64,000 bases of DNA, from contig NZ_WNKS01000016.1 of assembly GCF_009720655.1 (NCBI RefSeq), positions 1-64,000 on the forward strand, written 5' to 3'. The notes beneath the pieces are model-generated. The model saw only the letters and a list, made by a program, of their open reading frames with translations. It was not told the DNA's origin and did not search any database. Below are positions 54,443 to 63,572 of the stretch, piece by piece. This stretch comes from Rhodoblastus acidophilus (GTDB lineage: Bacteria; Pseudomonadota; Alphaproteobacteria; Rhizobiales; Beijerinckiaceae). The first letter of the stretch is position 1. Each line of letters opens with the position of its first letter. A program made the translations under genes and the position numbers.

Positions 54443-55537
54443 TCACGGCGAAGGCGCAAAGTGGTCAGTCGCGTCGACACGCAATGTGCGAAGCTCGCCT
54501 TCGAGTTGCTTGAAGACTTCCACGCATGCGGGGTCGAATTGGGAGCCGCTGCCCGCGACAGTCTGGGCGAATGCGGTCTCGAACGGCATGGCGGCTTTGT
54601 AAGGACGCGCCGTGCAAAGGGCGTCGAACACGTCGGCGACCGCGACAATGCGCGCTTCGATGGGGATGGCTTTTCCCGAGAGCCCGCTGGGATAGCCGGA
54701 TCCGTTCCATCGCTCGTGATGACCGCCGATGATCGCCACCGCCACCTTGAGAAGTTCCGTCGCGCCATCGCGGAGGATCTTCACGCCATGCTCCACATGC
54801 CGGCGCATGATCATTTCTTCCTCCAGTGTCAGCGGTCCCGGCTTTGCGAGGATCGAGTCCGGAATTCCAATCTTGCCGACGTCGTGCAAGGGCGCCGCGA
54901 GATAGATCAGTTGGCTGTGCGCTTCGTTCAGCCCCAACCCAAGAGCGAGGCGATGGCTGATGCGGGCCACGCGCGAGACGTGCGCCCCGGTTCCCCCGTC
55001 GCGCGCATCGATCGCGAGCGCCAGCCGCCAGATCATCTCCTTTTCGCGCAAGGTGATTTCGCGCATCGCCTTTTCGACATCTTGGCCGAGGTAGGCAACC
55101 AGCCTGGCCTGCTGTCTTTGTGCGATCCGCAGCGCCAGCATGTTGGTGATGCGCGCCCGAAACTCAAAGGGATCGAAGGGTTTGTTGAGAAAGTCGTTGA
55201 CGCCGGCCGCCAAGGCGTCCATTCGGATTTCGCGGTCGCTTTCCGAGGTCAGCATGATGATGGGGATCGAGCGGTAAGTGTCGAGCTGTCGCAAATGGCT
55301 CAGCAGGCGGACGCCGTTCATTTCAGGCATCAGATAATCGACAATCACGACATCATACTGGAAATTCTGGCATTTTTTGAGAGCTTCGAGCGGATCTCCG
55401 CATGTTTCGACAATTGTATTGTGAATTTTTCGCACAGTGGTTTCCAAGACCGCCCGCATGGACGCACTGTCGTCAACCGCAAGTATTTTAAGTTCCTTGT
55501 CGTCATTGTTGTTTAGGGTATGTCTGTGGGAGAGCAT
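54443..55537 (-). CDS. RpfG-like response regulator with HD-GYP domain
   Basis: The protein (364 aa) has a receiver domain (acceptor D67 in VVIVDYLMPEMNGVRLL) and a c-di-GMP phosphodiesterase HD-GYP domain. The HD pair is at 218-219 (LAAPLHDVGKIGIPD), HH is in IIGGHHERWNGSGYPSG, with GYP at 281-283, and DVFDALCTARPYK follows. All catalytic residues are present, so it should cut c-di-GMP. It is on the same strand as the chemotaxis genes and 207 bp downstream of cheB. An RpfC-like kinase lies 20 kb away. Its true partner is unknown. Confidence 0.94.
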   Translation of the reverse strand: MLSHRHTLNNNDDKELKILAVDDSASMRAVLETTVRKIHNTIVETCGDPLEALKKCQNFQYDVVIVDYLMPEMNGVRLLSHLRQLDTYRSIPIIMLTSESDREIRMDALAAGVNDFLNKPFDPFEFRARITNMLALRIAQRQQARLVAYLGQDVEKAMREITLREKEMIWRLALAIDARDGGTGAHVSRVARISHRLALGLGLNEAHSQLIYLAAPLHDVGKIGIPDSILAKPGPLTLEEEMIMRRHVEHGVKILRDGATELLKVAVAIIGGHHERWNGSGYPSGLSGKAIPIEARIVAVADVFDALCTARPYKAAMPFETAFAQTVAGSGSQFDPACVEVFKQLEGELRTLRVDATDHFAPSP

Positions 55538-55640
55538 GGACGCAGGCCCCTAAGCTGATATGACGGGAGTTTATTCCATACGAATGTGCTGCATGGACGC
55601 GTTCTATTTCAAGATAAATGACCTTCGCTCGAAGCGCATA

Positions 55641-55711
55641 TCTAGAGCATTTTCAAGCGAAGCAGATGCCGGTTCGCGTGAAGAAAATGCGTCAAAACAA
55701 TAATCTAGAGC
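55641..55711. repeat. Rhizobiales TCTAGAGC...TCTAGAGC intergenic repeat
   Basis: The segment begins TCTAGAGCATTTTCAAGCGA and ends AATAATCTAGAGC. It has inverted halves (GCATTTTC with GAAAATGC), as in a repeat found by the hundred in Rhizobiales genomes. It lies between cheB and the HD-GYP gene. Confidence 0.8.
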
Positions 55712-55747
55712 TTTTTCATGTTTCCATGAAACGTGAAAAAGCTCTAG
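55705..55747. repeat. Near-perfect 20-bp inverted repeat at the end of cheB
   Basis: The arms CTAGAGCTTTTTCATGTTTC (55705-55724) and its partner (55728-55747) match at 19 of 20 positions around CAT. The hairpin includes the cheB stop codon and has A/T tracts inside each arm. It probably works as the operon's terminator and joins the preceding repeat. Confidence 0.75.
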
Positions 55748-56838
55748 GGCCGCGCCTGCGCCCACAGCACCTCGCGCGCGATGGCGTCGAGGCCGACGAC
55801 GCGGTCGACCCCGCCGAGATTGATCGCCTCCTTCGGCATTCCGAACACGACGCAGGTCGCCTCATCCTGCGCGATGGTGAAGGCGCCCGCCTGCTTCATT
55901 TCGAGCAGACCGCGCGCGCCGTCGTCGCCCATGCCGGTCATGATCACCCCCACGGCGTTAGGCCCCGCGGCGCGCGCCGCCGAGCGGAACAGCACATCCA
56001 CGGACGGGCGATGGCGCGAGACCAGCGGCCCTTCGCGGACGCTGACATGATAGCGGGCGCCCTTGCGCTCCAGCATGGTGTGGCGGCCGCCCGGCGCGAT
56101 CAGAACATGACCGCGCAGCACGGGGTCGCCGTCCTCGGCCTCCTTTACGGAGACCTCGCACAGGCCGTCGAGCCTTTTGGCGAAGGCGGCCGTGAATTTT
56201 TCCGGCATGTGCTGGACAATGACCATGCCCGGCGCGTTCGCGGGCAGCCCCAGCAGGAAATCCTTGAGCGCCTCGGTGCCGCCAGTGGAGGCGCCGACGC
56301 AGACGACGATTTCCGTTGTCTTGGCCATGGCTCCGGCGCGCGCCGGCGGCAGCATGGCGTCGGCAGTCAGTTTGGGAGCGGGCTCGCCATAGCCTTGCCG
56401 CGCCTGCGGCTTGCGCGCGCCCCCGGCGCGCGGGCGCGCCCTGGCGGCGGCCTTGACGACGTCGCAGATCGTCACCGCGCTTTCGGCGAGCGCGTCGGCG
56501 GCGGCGATCTTCGGCTTGACGATAATGTCGACGGCGCCGGCTTCCAGCGCCTGTAACAGGGTTTCCGACCCGTCCGTGGTCAGCGATGAGCACATCACCA
56601 CGGGGATCGGGTGTTGCGCCATAAGCTTCTTCAGGAAGGTGATGCCATCCATGTGCGGCATTTCCACGTCAAGCGTGATGACGTCAGGCGCCTCTTCCAT
56701 GATGCGGCGCGCGGCGACATAAGGGTCGGACGCCGCGGCCATCACCTCGATGTCGGGGTCATGCGACAGAATCTGGGTCAGGGTCTGCCGCACGCTGGCG
56801 GAATCGTCGACGATCAGCACGCGAATCGGCTTGGCCAT
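55744..56838 (-). CDS. cheB: Chemotaxis response regulator / glutamate methylesterase CheB
   Basis: CheB (364 aa) removes methyl groups from receptors when phosphorylated. The receiver domain has acceptor D57 ([20 protein letters not shown]). A proline/alanine-rich linker (about 130-170) leads to the esterase domain with the serine in [17 protein letters not shown], the histidine in [15 protein letters not shown] and the aspartate in [15 protein letters not shown]. It is the last gene of the operon, seven bases after cheR. Confidence 0.96.
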   Translation of the reverse strand: MAKPIRVLIVDDSASVRQTLTQILSHDPDIEVMAAASDPYVAARRIMEEAPDVITLDVEMPHMDGITFLKKLMAQHPIPVVMCSSLTTDGSETLLQALEAGAVDIIVKPKIAAADALAESAVTICDVVKAAARARPRAGGARKPQARQGYGEPAPKLTADAMLPPARAGAMAKTTEIVVCVGASTGGTEALKDFLLGLPANAPGMVIVQHMPEKFTAAFAKRLDGLCEVSVKEAEDGDPVLRGHVLIAPGGRHTMLERKGARYHVSVREGPLVSRHRPSVDVLFRSAARAAGPNAVGVIMTGMGDDGARGLLEMKQAGAFTIAQDEATCVVFGMPKEAINLGGVDRVVGLDAIAREVLWAQARP

Positions 56839-56845
56839 GGAGCCC

Positions 56846-57718
56846 TCAAGTCTTCTGGAAAATCGTGCCGCCGATGGAGCGGATCGGCAGGTCGAATCCG
56901 GTCACCGATTCGGAATGGCCGAGGAACAGATAGCCGCCGGGCTCGAGGCGCCGGCACAGGCGGTCGAGCACCTGGCGCTGGGTCGCTTTGTCGAAATAGA
57001 TCAGAACGTTGCGGCAGAAAATGATGTGCATGGGATCGCCGACCGGATAAAGCTCGTCCATCAGGTTGAGCCGGGCGAAGCCGATATGGGCTCGCAATTC
57101 CGGGACCACCCGCACTTGCGAGCGGTCGCGCGCCGAGGTTTTCGTATAGCGCCGCCGCAGCGCCTGCGGAACCGGCGCCAGCATGTCCGCGGGATAGACG
57201 CCATGGCGGGCGGCGCGCAGCACATCGGTGCTCAGGTCGGTGGCGAGGATGAAGGTTTTCAGCGGGCCATGGGATTCGGCGAAATCGGCGCAGACCATGG
57301 CGATCGTATAGGGCTCGGCGCCAATCGAGCAGGCCGCGCTCCAGATGCGCAGGCTGTTGGCGCCGCGCCGCACGAACTCGGGCAGGATTGTTGCGGTCAG
57401 CGCGTCGAAATGGTTCGGCTCGCGAAAGAAATCCGTCTTGTTGGTGGTCACCGCATCGATGAGGAAAATGGCCTCGGTCTCCATCCCCTCGCCGTTGAAC
57501 AGATGCTCGCAATAGTCGACGAAGCGTGAAAAACCGGTGGCGCGAAGCCGGCGCCGCAATCGCCCCTCGAGCATCAGCCGCTTGCTCTCCGGCATCTTTA
57601 TGCCGCTGTAGGCGTTGATGAATTTGGCGAGACGACGGAAATCGCCCGGCGACAGCCGGTCGATTTCCGGGTCCGGAGCTTCGGCGGGCTCCGGGCTGAG
57701 CTTCGCTCCCTTCCGCAT
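56846..57718 (-). CDS. cheR: Chemotaxis protein methyltransferase CheR
   Basis: CheR (290 aa from the ATG at 57718) methylates receptor glutamates using SAM. The N-terminal helical domain ([37 protein letters not shown]) and the catalytic domain ([60 protein letters not shown]) are complete. The ATG shares a base with the cheW stop (TGATG). The long open frame reaching to 58066 is noise over cheW. Confidence 0.95.
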   Translation of the reverse strand: MRKGAKLSPEPAEAPDPEIDRLSPGDFRRLAKFINAYSGIKMPESKRLMLEGRLRRRLRATGFSRFVDYCEHLFNGEGMETEAIFLIDAVTTNKTDFFREPNHFDALTATILPEFVRRGANSLRIWSAACSIGAEPYTIAMVCADFAESHGPLKTFILATDLSTDVLRAARHGVYPADMLAPVPQALRRRYTKTSARDRSQVRVVPELRAHIGFARLNLMDELYPVGDPMHIIFCRNVLIYFDKATQRQVLDRLCRRLEPGGYLFLGHSESVTGFDLPIRSIGGTIFQKT

Positions 57719-58209
57719 CAGGCGGCGCGCCATTCTTGCGGCGCTTCCGCCAGATCGGCGGCCTCGCCTTCCGAGAGCAGATGCGCGAGGTCGACGATGA
57801 CGACAAAACTGTCGTCGCGGCGGACCACGCCCTCGATATATGCGCTCGCCCAGCGCGCGCCGATATCGGGCGCGGTGTCGACCTCGTCGCTGCGCGCCGC
57901 CGTCACCTCGAACACGCGATCCACCACAATGCCGAGGGTCAGCGCGCGGGCGCCGACCTTGATGTCGACCACAAGCACGCGGGTGTTGGCGGTCGGCTCG
58001 GTCGGGGTCAAACCGAGCCGCATGCGCAGGTCGATCACCGGAACCGCCTGCCCGCGCACATGGCACAGGCCGAGCAGGTGGCGCGGCCCGTTGGGAATGC
58101 GGAACGCGGGTTGGTGATCGAGGATTTCACGCACGACGCGGACCGGGAGCGCGAAGCGTTCCGCGTCGAGCGCGAAGGTCACGAGTTGCAGTTCGTCTGG
58201 CGCGCTCAT
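57718..58209 (-). CDS. cheW: Chemotaxis coupling protein CheW (downstream copy)
   Basis: This CheW (163 aa) links receptors to CheA. The SH3-like fold motifs are LVTFALDAERFALPVRVVRE, HLLGLCHVRGQAVPVIDLRM, TRVLVVDIKVGARALTLGIV and SFVVIVDLAHLL. It lies between mcp and cheR. Two CheW genes flank the receptor gene; they differ a lot, so they may serve different receptors. Confidence 0.94.
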   Translation of the reverse strand: MSAPDELQLVTFALDAERFALPVRVVREILDHQPAFRIPNGPRHLLGLCHVRGQAVPVIDLRMRLGLTPTEPTANTRVLVVDIKVGARALTLGIVVDRVFEVTAARSDEVDTAPDIGARWASAYIEGVVRRDDSFVVIVDLAHLLSEGEAADLAEAPQEWRAA

Positions 58210-58211
58210 GT

Positions 58212-60023
58212 TCAGGCGCTTTCACGGAAGTCATGGTCGTGCTCATCGCGCCCGCCCATGGACAGGTCGAGGGCGAAGCCTCGCGCGCGCTCCTGCTGGG
58301 CGTGCACCGGCGGCTTCTTTCCCGACGCGGCTTGCGGTTTGGGGGTGGCGGCGCGTTGCCCCGCGCGCGCTTGCGTCTTGCCCGCGGCCCGCCTGCGGTC
58401 GGAATCGGACTCGACCTTGAAGAACGCGATCGAGCCTTGCAATTCCTCGGCCTGGGAGGCCAGCTCCACCGAGGTCGCGGACATTTCCTCCGACGCCCCG
58501 GCGTTCTGCTGGGTGACCTGGTCGAGCTGCTGGATCGCCTGGTTGATCTGCGCCGCGCCAATGTCCTGCTCGCGGCAGGCGGCGGAGATTTCCGCGATCA
58601 GCTCGGCGGTCTTGCGAATGTCGGGCACCAGGCGGTTGAGCATTTCGCCGGCTTCCTGCGCCGATTTCACGGTGTCGCCGGACATTTGAGAAATTTCGCC
58701 GGCGGCGGCCTGCGAGCGCTCGGCGAGCTTGCGCACTTCCGAGGCGACGACAGCGAAGCCCTTGCCGTGCTCGCCGGCGCGGGCCGCCTCCACCGCCGCG
58801 TTGAGCGCCAGCAGGTCGGTCTGGCGGGCGATTTCCTGCACGATGGTGATCTTCTGCGCGATCGTGCTCATCGCCTGCACGGCGCGCGAAACCGCGTCGC
58901 CGGACAGTTCCGCGTCCCTGGACGACTGCCGCGCGATTTTTTCGGTCTGGGCGGCGTTGTCGGCGTTCTGCTTGATGTTGGCGGCCATTTCCTCCATGGC
59001 GGAGGAGGCTTCCTCGGCGGCCGAGGCCTGTTCGGTGGCGCCCTGGGCGATTTGCTCGGAGGCCGAGGACAGCTGTTCGGCGCCCGAGGACACATTGCCG
59101 GAGGCCAGCATGGCGTCGCTGACGACGGCGCGCAGCCGCTCCACCATCCGCGCCAGCGCCTGGCCGAGCGTGTCCTTGTCCGACAGCGGTTTGGGCGAAA
59201 CCATCAGGTCGCCGTCGGCGATTTTCGCGGCGACGCCCGCCGTTTCGCGCAGATTGCCGGTCATGCGGCCGAGCGCGGTCATGAGGTCGCCGATCTCGTC
59301 ATTGGCCTTGTAGCTGACATCCGCGTCCAGATCGCCGATGGCCACGGCCTCCGCGGTTTCGATGCCGCGCCGCAGGCCGCGCCCGATGCCGAGCGACATC
59401 CAGATGGCCACGGCGATGGCGAACAGCGTGGCGCCGGCGATGAAGGCCAGCAGCAGCGTGCGCGAGGTTTCATACTGGTGGTTGGTCGCCTCGGTGGTGG
59501 CGGCCATGTTGGCGATGATCTTGTCCGACAATTGCGCGATCAGGGCAGTGATCTTGGCGTTCGGCTCGGCGGCCGCGTGCAGGCTCAGGTCGGCGGCCTT
59601 GGCGTTGGATTCGGTGGTGTTCTCGGAGCCAAGCTCGACGATCTTGCGGCGAAGCGGTAGGAGCTGTTCGAGCGCTGCGTCGACTTCCCGCACATCCTTG
59701 ACGACCTCGGGATTGCTGGAGGCTTTCAACTTGCCGGAATAGAAGATCGCCTCCTCAGTGGCCTTGGCCTCCTGTTTCTGGAACTTGGCGATGTCCTCGC
59801 GATCGGTGGCCAGAACGATGTTCTTCTCGTAACGCGCGCTGATGAGAAAAGCGGAGCCGAGACCGCGCACATTGTTGAGGTCGGCCGCCGGGCCTTGCAC
59901 CAGATTGGTGATCGCGCCCTGCAATCCCGAGAGATTGGAGATCGCCAGCGCGCCCATCCCGCCGATCAGAGCGACGAGAAAGGCGAAGGCCAGTGCGAGT
60001 TTGAGTTTTATCGTCAGACGCAT
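58212..60023 (-). CDS. mcp: Methyl-accepting chemotaxis protein
   Basis: The receptor (603 aa) has a first membrane helix ([20 protein letters not shown]), a four-helix-bundle periplasmic sensor (about 30-185), a second helix ([20 protein letters not shown]) and a HAMP domain. The cytoplasmic signalling coil has the conserved tip ([39 protein letters not shown]). The tail past about 540 is charged and rich in Q/A. The ligand is unknown. Being encoded within the operon, it is probably the array's dedicated receptor. It ends two bases before the downstream cheW start. Confidence 0.94.
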   Translation of the reverse strand: MRLTIKLKLALAFAFLVALIGGMGALAISNLSGLQGAITNLVQGPAADLNNVRGLGSAFLISARYEKNIVLATDREDIAKFQKQEAKATEEAIFYSGKLKASSNPEVVKDVREVDAALEQLLPLRRKIVELGSENTTESNAKAADLSLHAAAEPNAKITALIAQLSDKIIANMAATTEATNHQYETSRTLLLAFIAGATLFAIAVAIWMSLGIGRGLRRGIETAEAVAIGDLDADVSYKANDEIGDLMTALGRMTGNLRETAGVAAKIADGDLMVSPKPLSDKDTLGQALARMVERLRAVVSDAMLASGNVSSGAEQLSSASEQIAQGATEQASAAEEASSAMEEMAANIKQNADNAAQTEKIARQSSRDAELSGDAVSRAVQAMSTIAQKITIVQEIARQTDLLALNAAVEAARAGEHGKGFAVVASEVRKLAERSQAAAGEISQMSGDTVKSAQEAGEMLNRLVPDIRKTAELIAEISAACREQDIGAAQINQAIQQLDQVTQQNAGASEEMSATSVELASQAEELQGSIAFFKVESDSDRRRAAGKTQARAGQRAATPKPQAASGKKPPVHAQQERARGFALDLSMGGRDEHDHDFRESA

Positions 60024-60071
60024 GATCGAGTCCTCGTGAAAATCATTAGTCGTGGGTTTGCTGGAATGGGC

Positions 60072-60590
60072 TCAGGTTTTCGGATAGCGGATGATTTCGG
60101 CGTCCGGCTTGCCTCGGCTGGCGTCGAACAGGGCCTGCAAGTCGGGGAAGATGATGACGGCGTCGCCGTGCTTGATGAGGCAGTCGACCAGTTCGGCCCT
60201 CCAGGTCATGCCGACGCGCGGCGGCGGCTCGGAGGCGTCCCTGGCGAGGGTGCGCACCTCGTTGACCTTGTCGGCCCGCAGGCCGACCAGACAGGGCGCG
60301 CCCGCGAACTCGATCTCGACGACAATGATGCGGCTGTCGATGGTCGGCTCCGTGCGCGCCATGCCGAAGGCGAAGCGCATGTCGGCGAGCGGAATGATCC
60401 GCCCGCGAAAATTGACCAGCGCGCCGACAAAGGGGCGGGCGCCGGGCACGATGGTCTCGGGGAGAAGATCGAGGATCTCGCGCACGATCGAGGCGTCGAG
60501 GGCGAAAGTCTCTCCGGAGACATCGAAGGTGAGCGCGTCGATCTCGCCGGTTTCCGACCACTGGGCTGATGTGCGAACGGCTGTCGTCAT
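60072..60590 (-). CDS. cheW: Chemotaxis coupling protein CheW (upstream copy)
   Basis: This second CheW (172 aa) has LTFDVSGETFALDASIVREI, FVGALVNFRGRIIPLADMRF, IIVVEIEFAGAPCLVGLRAD and HGDAVIIFPDLQALFD. Its start overlaps the cheA stop (ATGA, 60587-60590), so it is made together with CheA. It precedes the receptor gene by 48 bp. Confidence 0.93.
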   Translation of the reverse strand: MTTAVRTSAQWSETGEIDALTFDVSGETFALDASIVREILDLLPETIVPGARPFVGALVNFRGRIIPLADMRFAFGMARTEPTIDSRIIVVEIEFAGAPCLVGLRADKVNEVRTLARDASEPPPRVGMTWRAELVDCLIKHGDAVIIFPDLQALFDASRGKPDAEIIRYPKT

Positions 60591-62596
60591 GCGATCGCGC
60601 GCAACCGCGCCTCCTGGTCCTGGCCGGCGGCCACGAGATTGACGATGTCGAGGATCAGCGCCACGCCGCCGTCGCCGAGAATGGTTGCGCCCGAAAACGT
60701 TTCGACGTCCTCATGCAGTTTCGACATGGACTTGATCACGGTCTGGTGGTCGCCGATGATCTGGTCGACCACGAGGCCGACCCGTTCCGCCCCGGTCGAG
60801 ATCACCACGACCTTCTGGTGGGGATCGGGCGGCGACCCCGTCTGAAAGATTTCCCGCAGCCGGAGGAACGGGACCAGGCTGCCGCGCAGCGAGAGCAGGC
60901 TGCGACCGCGTGAGCGCGCCTCCTGCTCAGGCGCAAGTTCGAGGCATTCCTCGACCGCCGCCAGCGGAATGACGTAACGGCCGGCGCCGACCCGGACCAG
61001 CAGCCCGTCGATGATCGCCAGCGTCAGCGGAATGCGCAGCGCGATCTCCGCGCCCTCGCCCGGCCAGCTCTCCACGTCGATGGCGCCGCGCAGCGATTCA
61101 ATGGTCTTCTTCACCACATCCATGCCGACGCCGCGCCCCGACAGGTTGGTGACCTGGGCGGCGGTGGAAAAACCCGGCTGGAAGATCATCTGCAAGGCCT
61201 CCTTTTCGGAGAGGACCTGTCCCGGCGCCACGAGGCCATTGGCTTCGGCCTTGGCGCGCACGCGCTCGCAATTGATGCCGCGCCCGTCGTCGCTGACGGA
61301 AATGATCACCTCGCCGCCGGACTGGCGGGCCGCCAGCGTGATGCGCCCGACCTCTGGCTTGCCGGCGGCCACACGCTCGTCCGGCGTTTCCAGGCCGTGA
61401 TCGGCGGAGTTTCTGACGATGTGGACCAGGGGATCGGCGAGGCGCTCGATCACCGTCTTGTCCATTTCGGTGCTCTCGCCTTCGGTGACCAGCTCGATCT
61501 GCTTGCCGGTTTCGTGCTGAAGGTCGCGCGCCAGCCGACGGAACCGCTCGAACAGGGTGCCGACCGGAACCATGCGCAGCACCATCATGGTCGCGCGCAA
61601 TTCGCTGGAGAGATTCTCGATCTCCTCGCTGACCGCGCGCAGCTCCTCGTTGGCGACAGCCGCCGCGATCTGCGACAGGCGGGACTGGGCGATCACCAGT
61701 TCGCCGACGCGATCCATCAATTCGTCGAGCCGGTCCGCGGGAACGCGCACGCTTTCGACGGCGCGGCGTGCGCGGACGCCATTGGCCTCCGTCGCGGACT
61801 TGGCTTCGGGAGTCGTCGCTTCCGTCGGCGTGACGAGGGCGGGAGGCGCATCCGTCGCCGACGGCGGTTCGGCGCTCGCCGGGCCGCGCATGTCGTCGAT
61901 TTCGAGCGTCATGTCGTCCATGACGAACAGGAACACGTCCTCGATCTCGGAGCGGCAGACGTCGGCCTCAAGGAACACGGTCCAGCGCAGATGGAGCGCG
62001 GTGGGGTCCAACTGATCGAGCGGGGGAACGGCGCTGGCGTCGACCTGGATCTCGCACGCCCCCAGCTCGCGGAGATCGTCGAGAAAGGTCAAGGGATTGA
62101 CCCCATTCAGCAGCGAATTTGGCGGCAAGGCGAAACGAATGCGCCAATGTCTTGCCGGAGCGCCGGCGTCTTCGAGCGGCGCGACGGTCTCCGTTTGGGC
62201 CGGGGGCGAAATCTGGCGCGCGCCGATATCGATGGCGGCGTGGAGTTGATCGAGCAATGCGACCTCTTGCCTGGCGTAATCGCCATTCGGGTGTTCCACC
62301 AGCGCCCGCATGTGGTCGCGCGCCGCCAGCACCGCCGCCACCAGTTCGAGCGTGGCGGGAACATGACCCTTGCGCACGTGGTCGAAGGCTGTTTCGCAAT
62401 GATGGGTGAACGCCGCGAGCGCGTCGAAGCCGAACATCGCGCCCGAGCCTTTCAGCGTGTGCAAGCCGCGGAACACGGCGTCGATCTGTTCGCGATCGTC
62501 GAGCCGCTGTTCGAGATCGAGCAGCCCCTGCTCGACTTGTTCAAGCAATTCGCCGGCCTCGATCCGGAAAATGTCGATCGGATCGATTGTGCTCAT
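60587..62596 (-). CDS. cheA: Chemotaxis histidine kinase CheA
   Basis: CheA (669 aa) has the phosphotransfer domain with H46 (GLHTLKGSGAMFGFDAL). The variable middle (about 170-250) also has acidic sheet-like segments that may be the CheY-binding P2 domain. Then come the dimerisation helices (VPADRLDELMDRVGELVIAQ), the ATPase domain (VHIVRNSADHGLETPDERVA, SVSDDGRGINCERV, SGRGVGMDVVKKTIESLRG) and the CheW-like regulatory domain. All catalytic residues look intact. It overlaps cheY and cheW by four bases at each end. Confidence 0.96.
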   Translation of the reverse strand: MSTIDPIDIFRIEAGELLEQVEQGLLDLEQRLDDREQIDAVFRGLHTLKGSGAMFGFDALAAFTHHCETAFDHVRKGHVPATLELVAAVLAARDHMRALVEHPNGDYARQEVALLDQLHAAIDIGARQISPPAQTETVAPLEDAGAPARHWRIRFALPPNSLLNGVNPLTFLDDLRELGACEIQVDASAVPPLDQLDPTALHLRWTVFLEADVCRSEIEDVFLFVMDDMTLEIDDMRGPASAEPPSATDAPPALVTPTEATTPEAKSATEANGVRARRAVESVRVPADRLDELMDRVGELVIAQSRLSQIAAAVANEELRAVSEEIENLSSELRATMMVLRMVPVGTLFERFRRLARDLQHETGKQIELVTEGESTEMDKTVIERLADPLVHIVRNSADHGLETPDERVAAGKPEVGRITLAARQSGGEVIISVSDDGRGINCERVRAKAEANGLVAPGQVLSEKEALQMIFQPGFSTAAQVTNLSGRGVGMDVVKKTIESLRGAIDVESWPGEGAEIALRIPLTLAIIDGLLVRVGAGRYVIPLAAVEECLELAPEQEARSRGRSLLSLRGSLVPFLRLREIFQTGSPPDPHQKVVVISTGAERVGLVVDQIIGDHQTVIKSMSKLHEDVETFSGATILGDGGVALILDIVNLVAAGQDQEARLRAIA

Positions 62597-62961
62597 TTGC
62601 CCACGACCTTGGAGACGAGTTTCAACAACTGCGCGGCGTCGAACGGTTTCGTCAGCCAGGCTGTCGCGCCCGCCGCCTTGGCGCGGGCCTTCATGTCGGC
62701 GTCGGATTCCGTCGTGAGGAACACGATGGGCACGCCAAGCTGAGTTGGCAGGCGCCGCAATTCCTCGATCATCCGCAGCCCGTCCATGCGCGGCATGTTG
62801 ATGTCGGTGATGATCGCGTCGAAGCGGTGGGTCTTGGCCTTTTCCAGGCCGTCGAGGCCATCGACGGCTTCGGTGACGGCGTAGCCCGCGCCCGAAAGGG
62901 CGAGGCGCGTCGTCATGCGCATGGAAGCGGAATCGTCAACGGTCAGGATATTCGCGGTCAT
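62593..62961 (-). CDS. cheY: Chemotaxis response regulator CheY
   Basis: This single-domain receiver (122 aa) has D9-D10 (LTVDDSASMRM), acceptor D53 (IITDINMPRMDG), the switch threonine in VFLTTESDADM and the lysine in AWLTKPFDAAQ. It is probably the phosphate acceptor that talks to the motor or to another output. It lies between the STAS gene and cheA with ATGA overlaps on both sides. Confidence 0.95.
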   Translation of the reverse strand: MTANILTVDDSASMRMTTRLALSGAGYAVTEAVDGLDGLEKAKTHRFDAIITDINMPRMDGLRMIEELRRLPTQLGVPIVFLTTESDADMKARAKAAGATAWLTKPFDAAQLLKLVSKVVGK

Positions 62962-63293
62962 CGCGCTTGCTCCTCGTGAAGCCAGAAACGAACGGTGTCG
63001 GATGGCGAATCCGTCAGAAAGCCGGCGCGTTCGAGGACACGCCGAAGCGTCCCTGCCGCCGGGCGCGCAAGACTGATGGTCTTGCCATGGTCTTTTGCGT
63101 ATTGGCGCGCCGAAGTGATCAGCTGGACAAAGCTCAGATCGACGAATGAATCGTCGTCGATGACTAGATTAAGCGCGTCAGTGGCGGCGAAGCGGTCAAG
63201 CAAATCGCGCCAGATATCCTTAATAGAGCGAATCGTAATATCTTCGCTAAAACAAACACTTGAACTCGATAGCTCCAATGACGGACCTTGCAT
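62958..63293 (-). CDS. STAS-domain protein of the chemotaxis operon
   Basis: This 111-residue protein has the STAS (anti-sigma antagonist-like) fold: LELSSSSVCFSEDITIRSIK, then LNLVIDDDSFVDLSFVQLIT with a serine where SpoIIAA-type proteins are phosphorylated, then ARQYAKDHGKTISLARPAAG and RVLERAGF. It is the gene before cheY and overlaps it (ATGA). Several chemotaxis-like operons carry such a protein, where its job is not settled. No STAS-specific kinase is encoded here. Confidence 0.85.
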   Translation of the reverse strand: MQGPSLELSSSSVCFSEDITIRSIKDIWRDLLDRFAATDALNLVIDDDSFVDLSFVQLITSARQYAKDHGKTISLARPAAGTLRRVLERAGFLTDSPSDTVRFWLHEEQAR

Positions 63294-63572
63294 GCGAATT
63301 CACTCCATATTTGCCTCTCTTATGAAGGATAACGCATGAACCATTCATTAAAAATGCAATATGAGGCAGCAGAATTTAAACAAGACGTCAAATCAGATGC
63401 TTAAGCATGACAATAAATACGAACCAATACGTCATATTAATTACGTACGTCATGTGAAATTGTGCATAGAGACTAGGATTTGCGCCAAGCGCGAGACGCG
63501 CGTCTTTCGGCGCCGGCAGCCGCGCTGATCTTTCGACGCCATGCTTTCGCGCTGATTCCGAACGGCGCGGGG
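63294..63572. other. AT-rich spacer before the STAS-cheY-cheA operon
   Basis: The first 190 bp (63294-63480) are far richer in A/T than anything else in the window. They contain the palindrome ACGTACGT inside ATTAATTACGTACGTCAT and a repeated TACGTCAT. This is the likely promoter region of the operon. No gene is present; short frames here have no protein features. Confidence 0.55.

Noticed and set aside
57719-58066. Longer start for cheR
   Set aside because: The extension overlaps cheW, is arginine-rich noise and lacks conservation; the ATG at 57718 overlaps the cheW stop.
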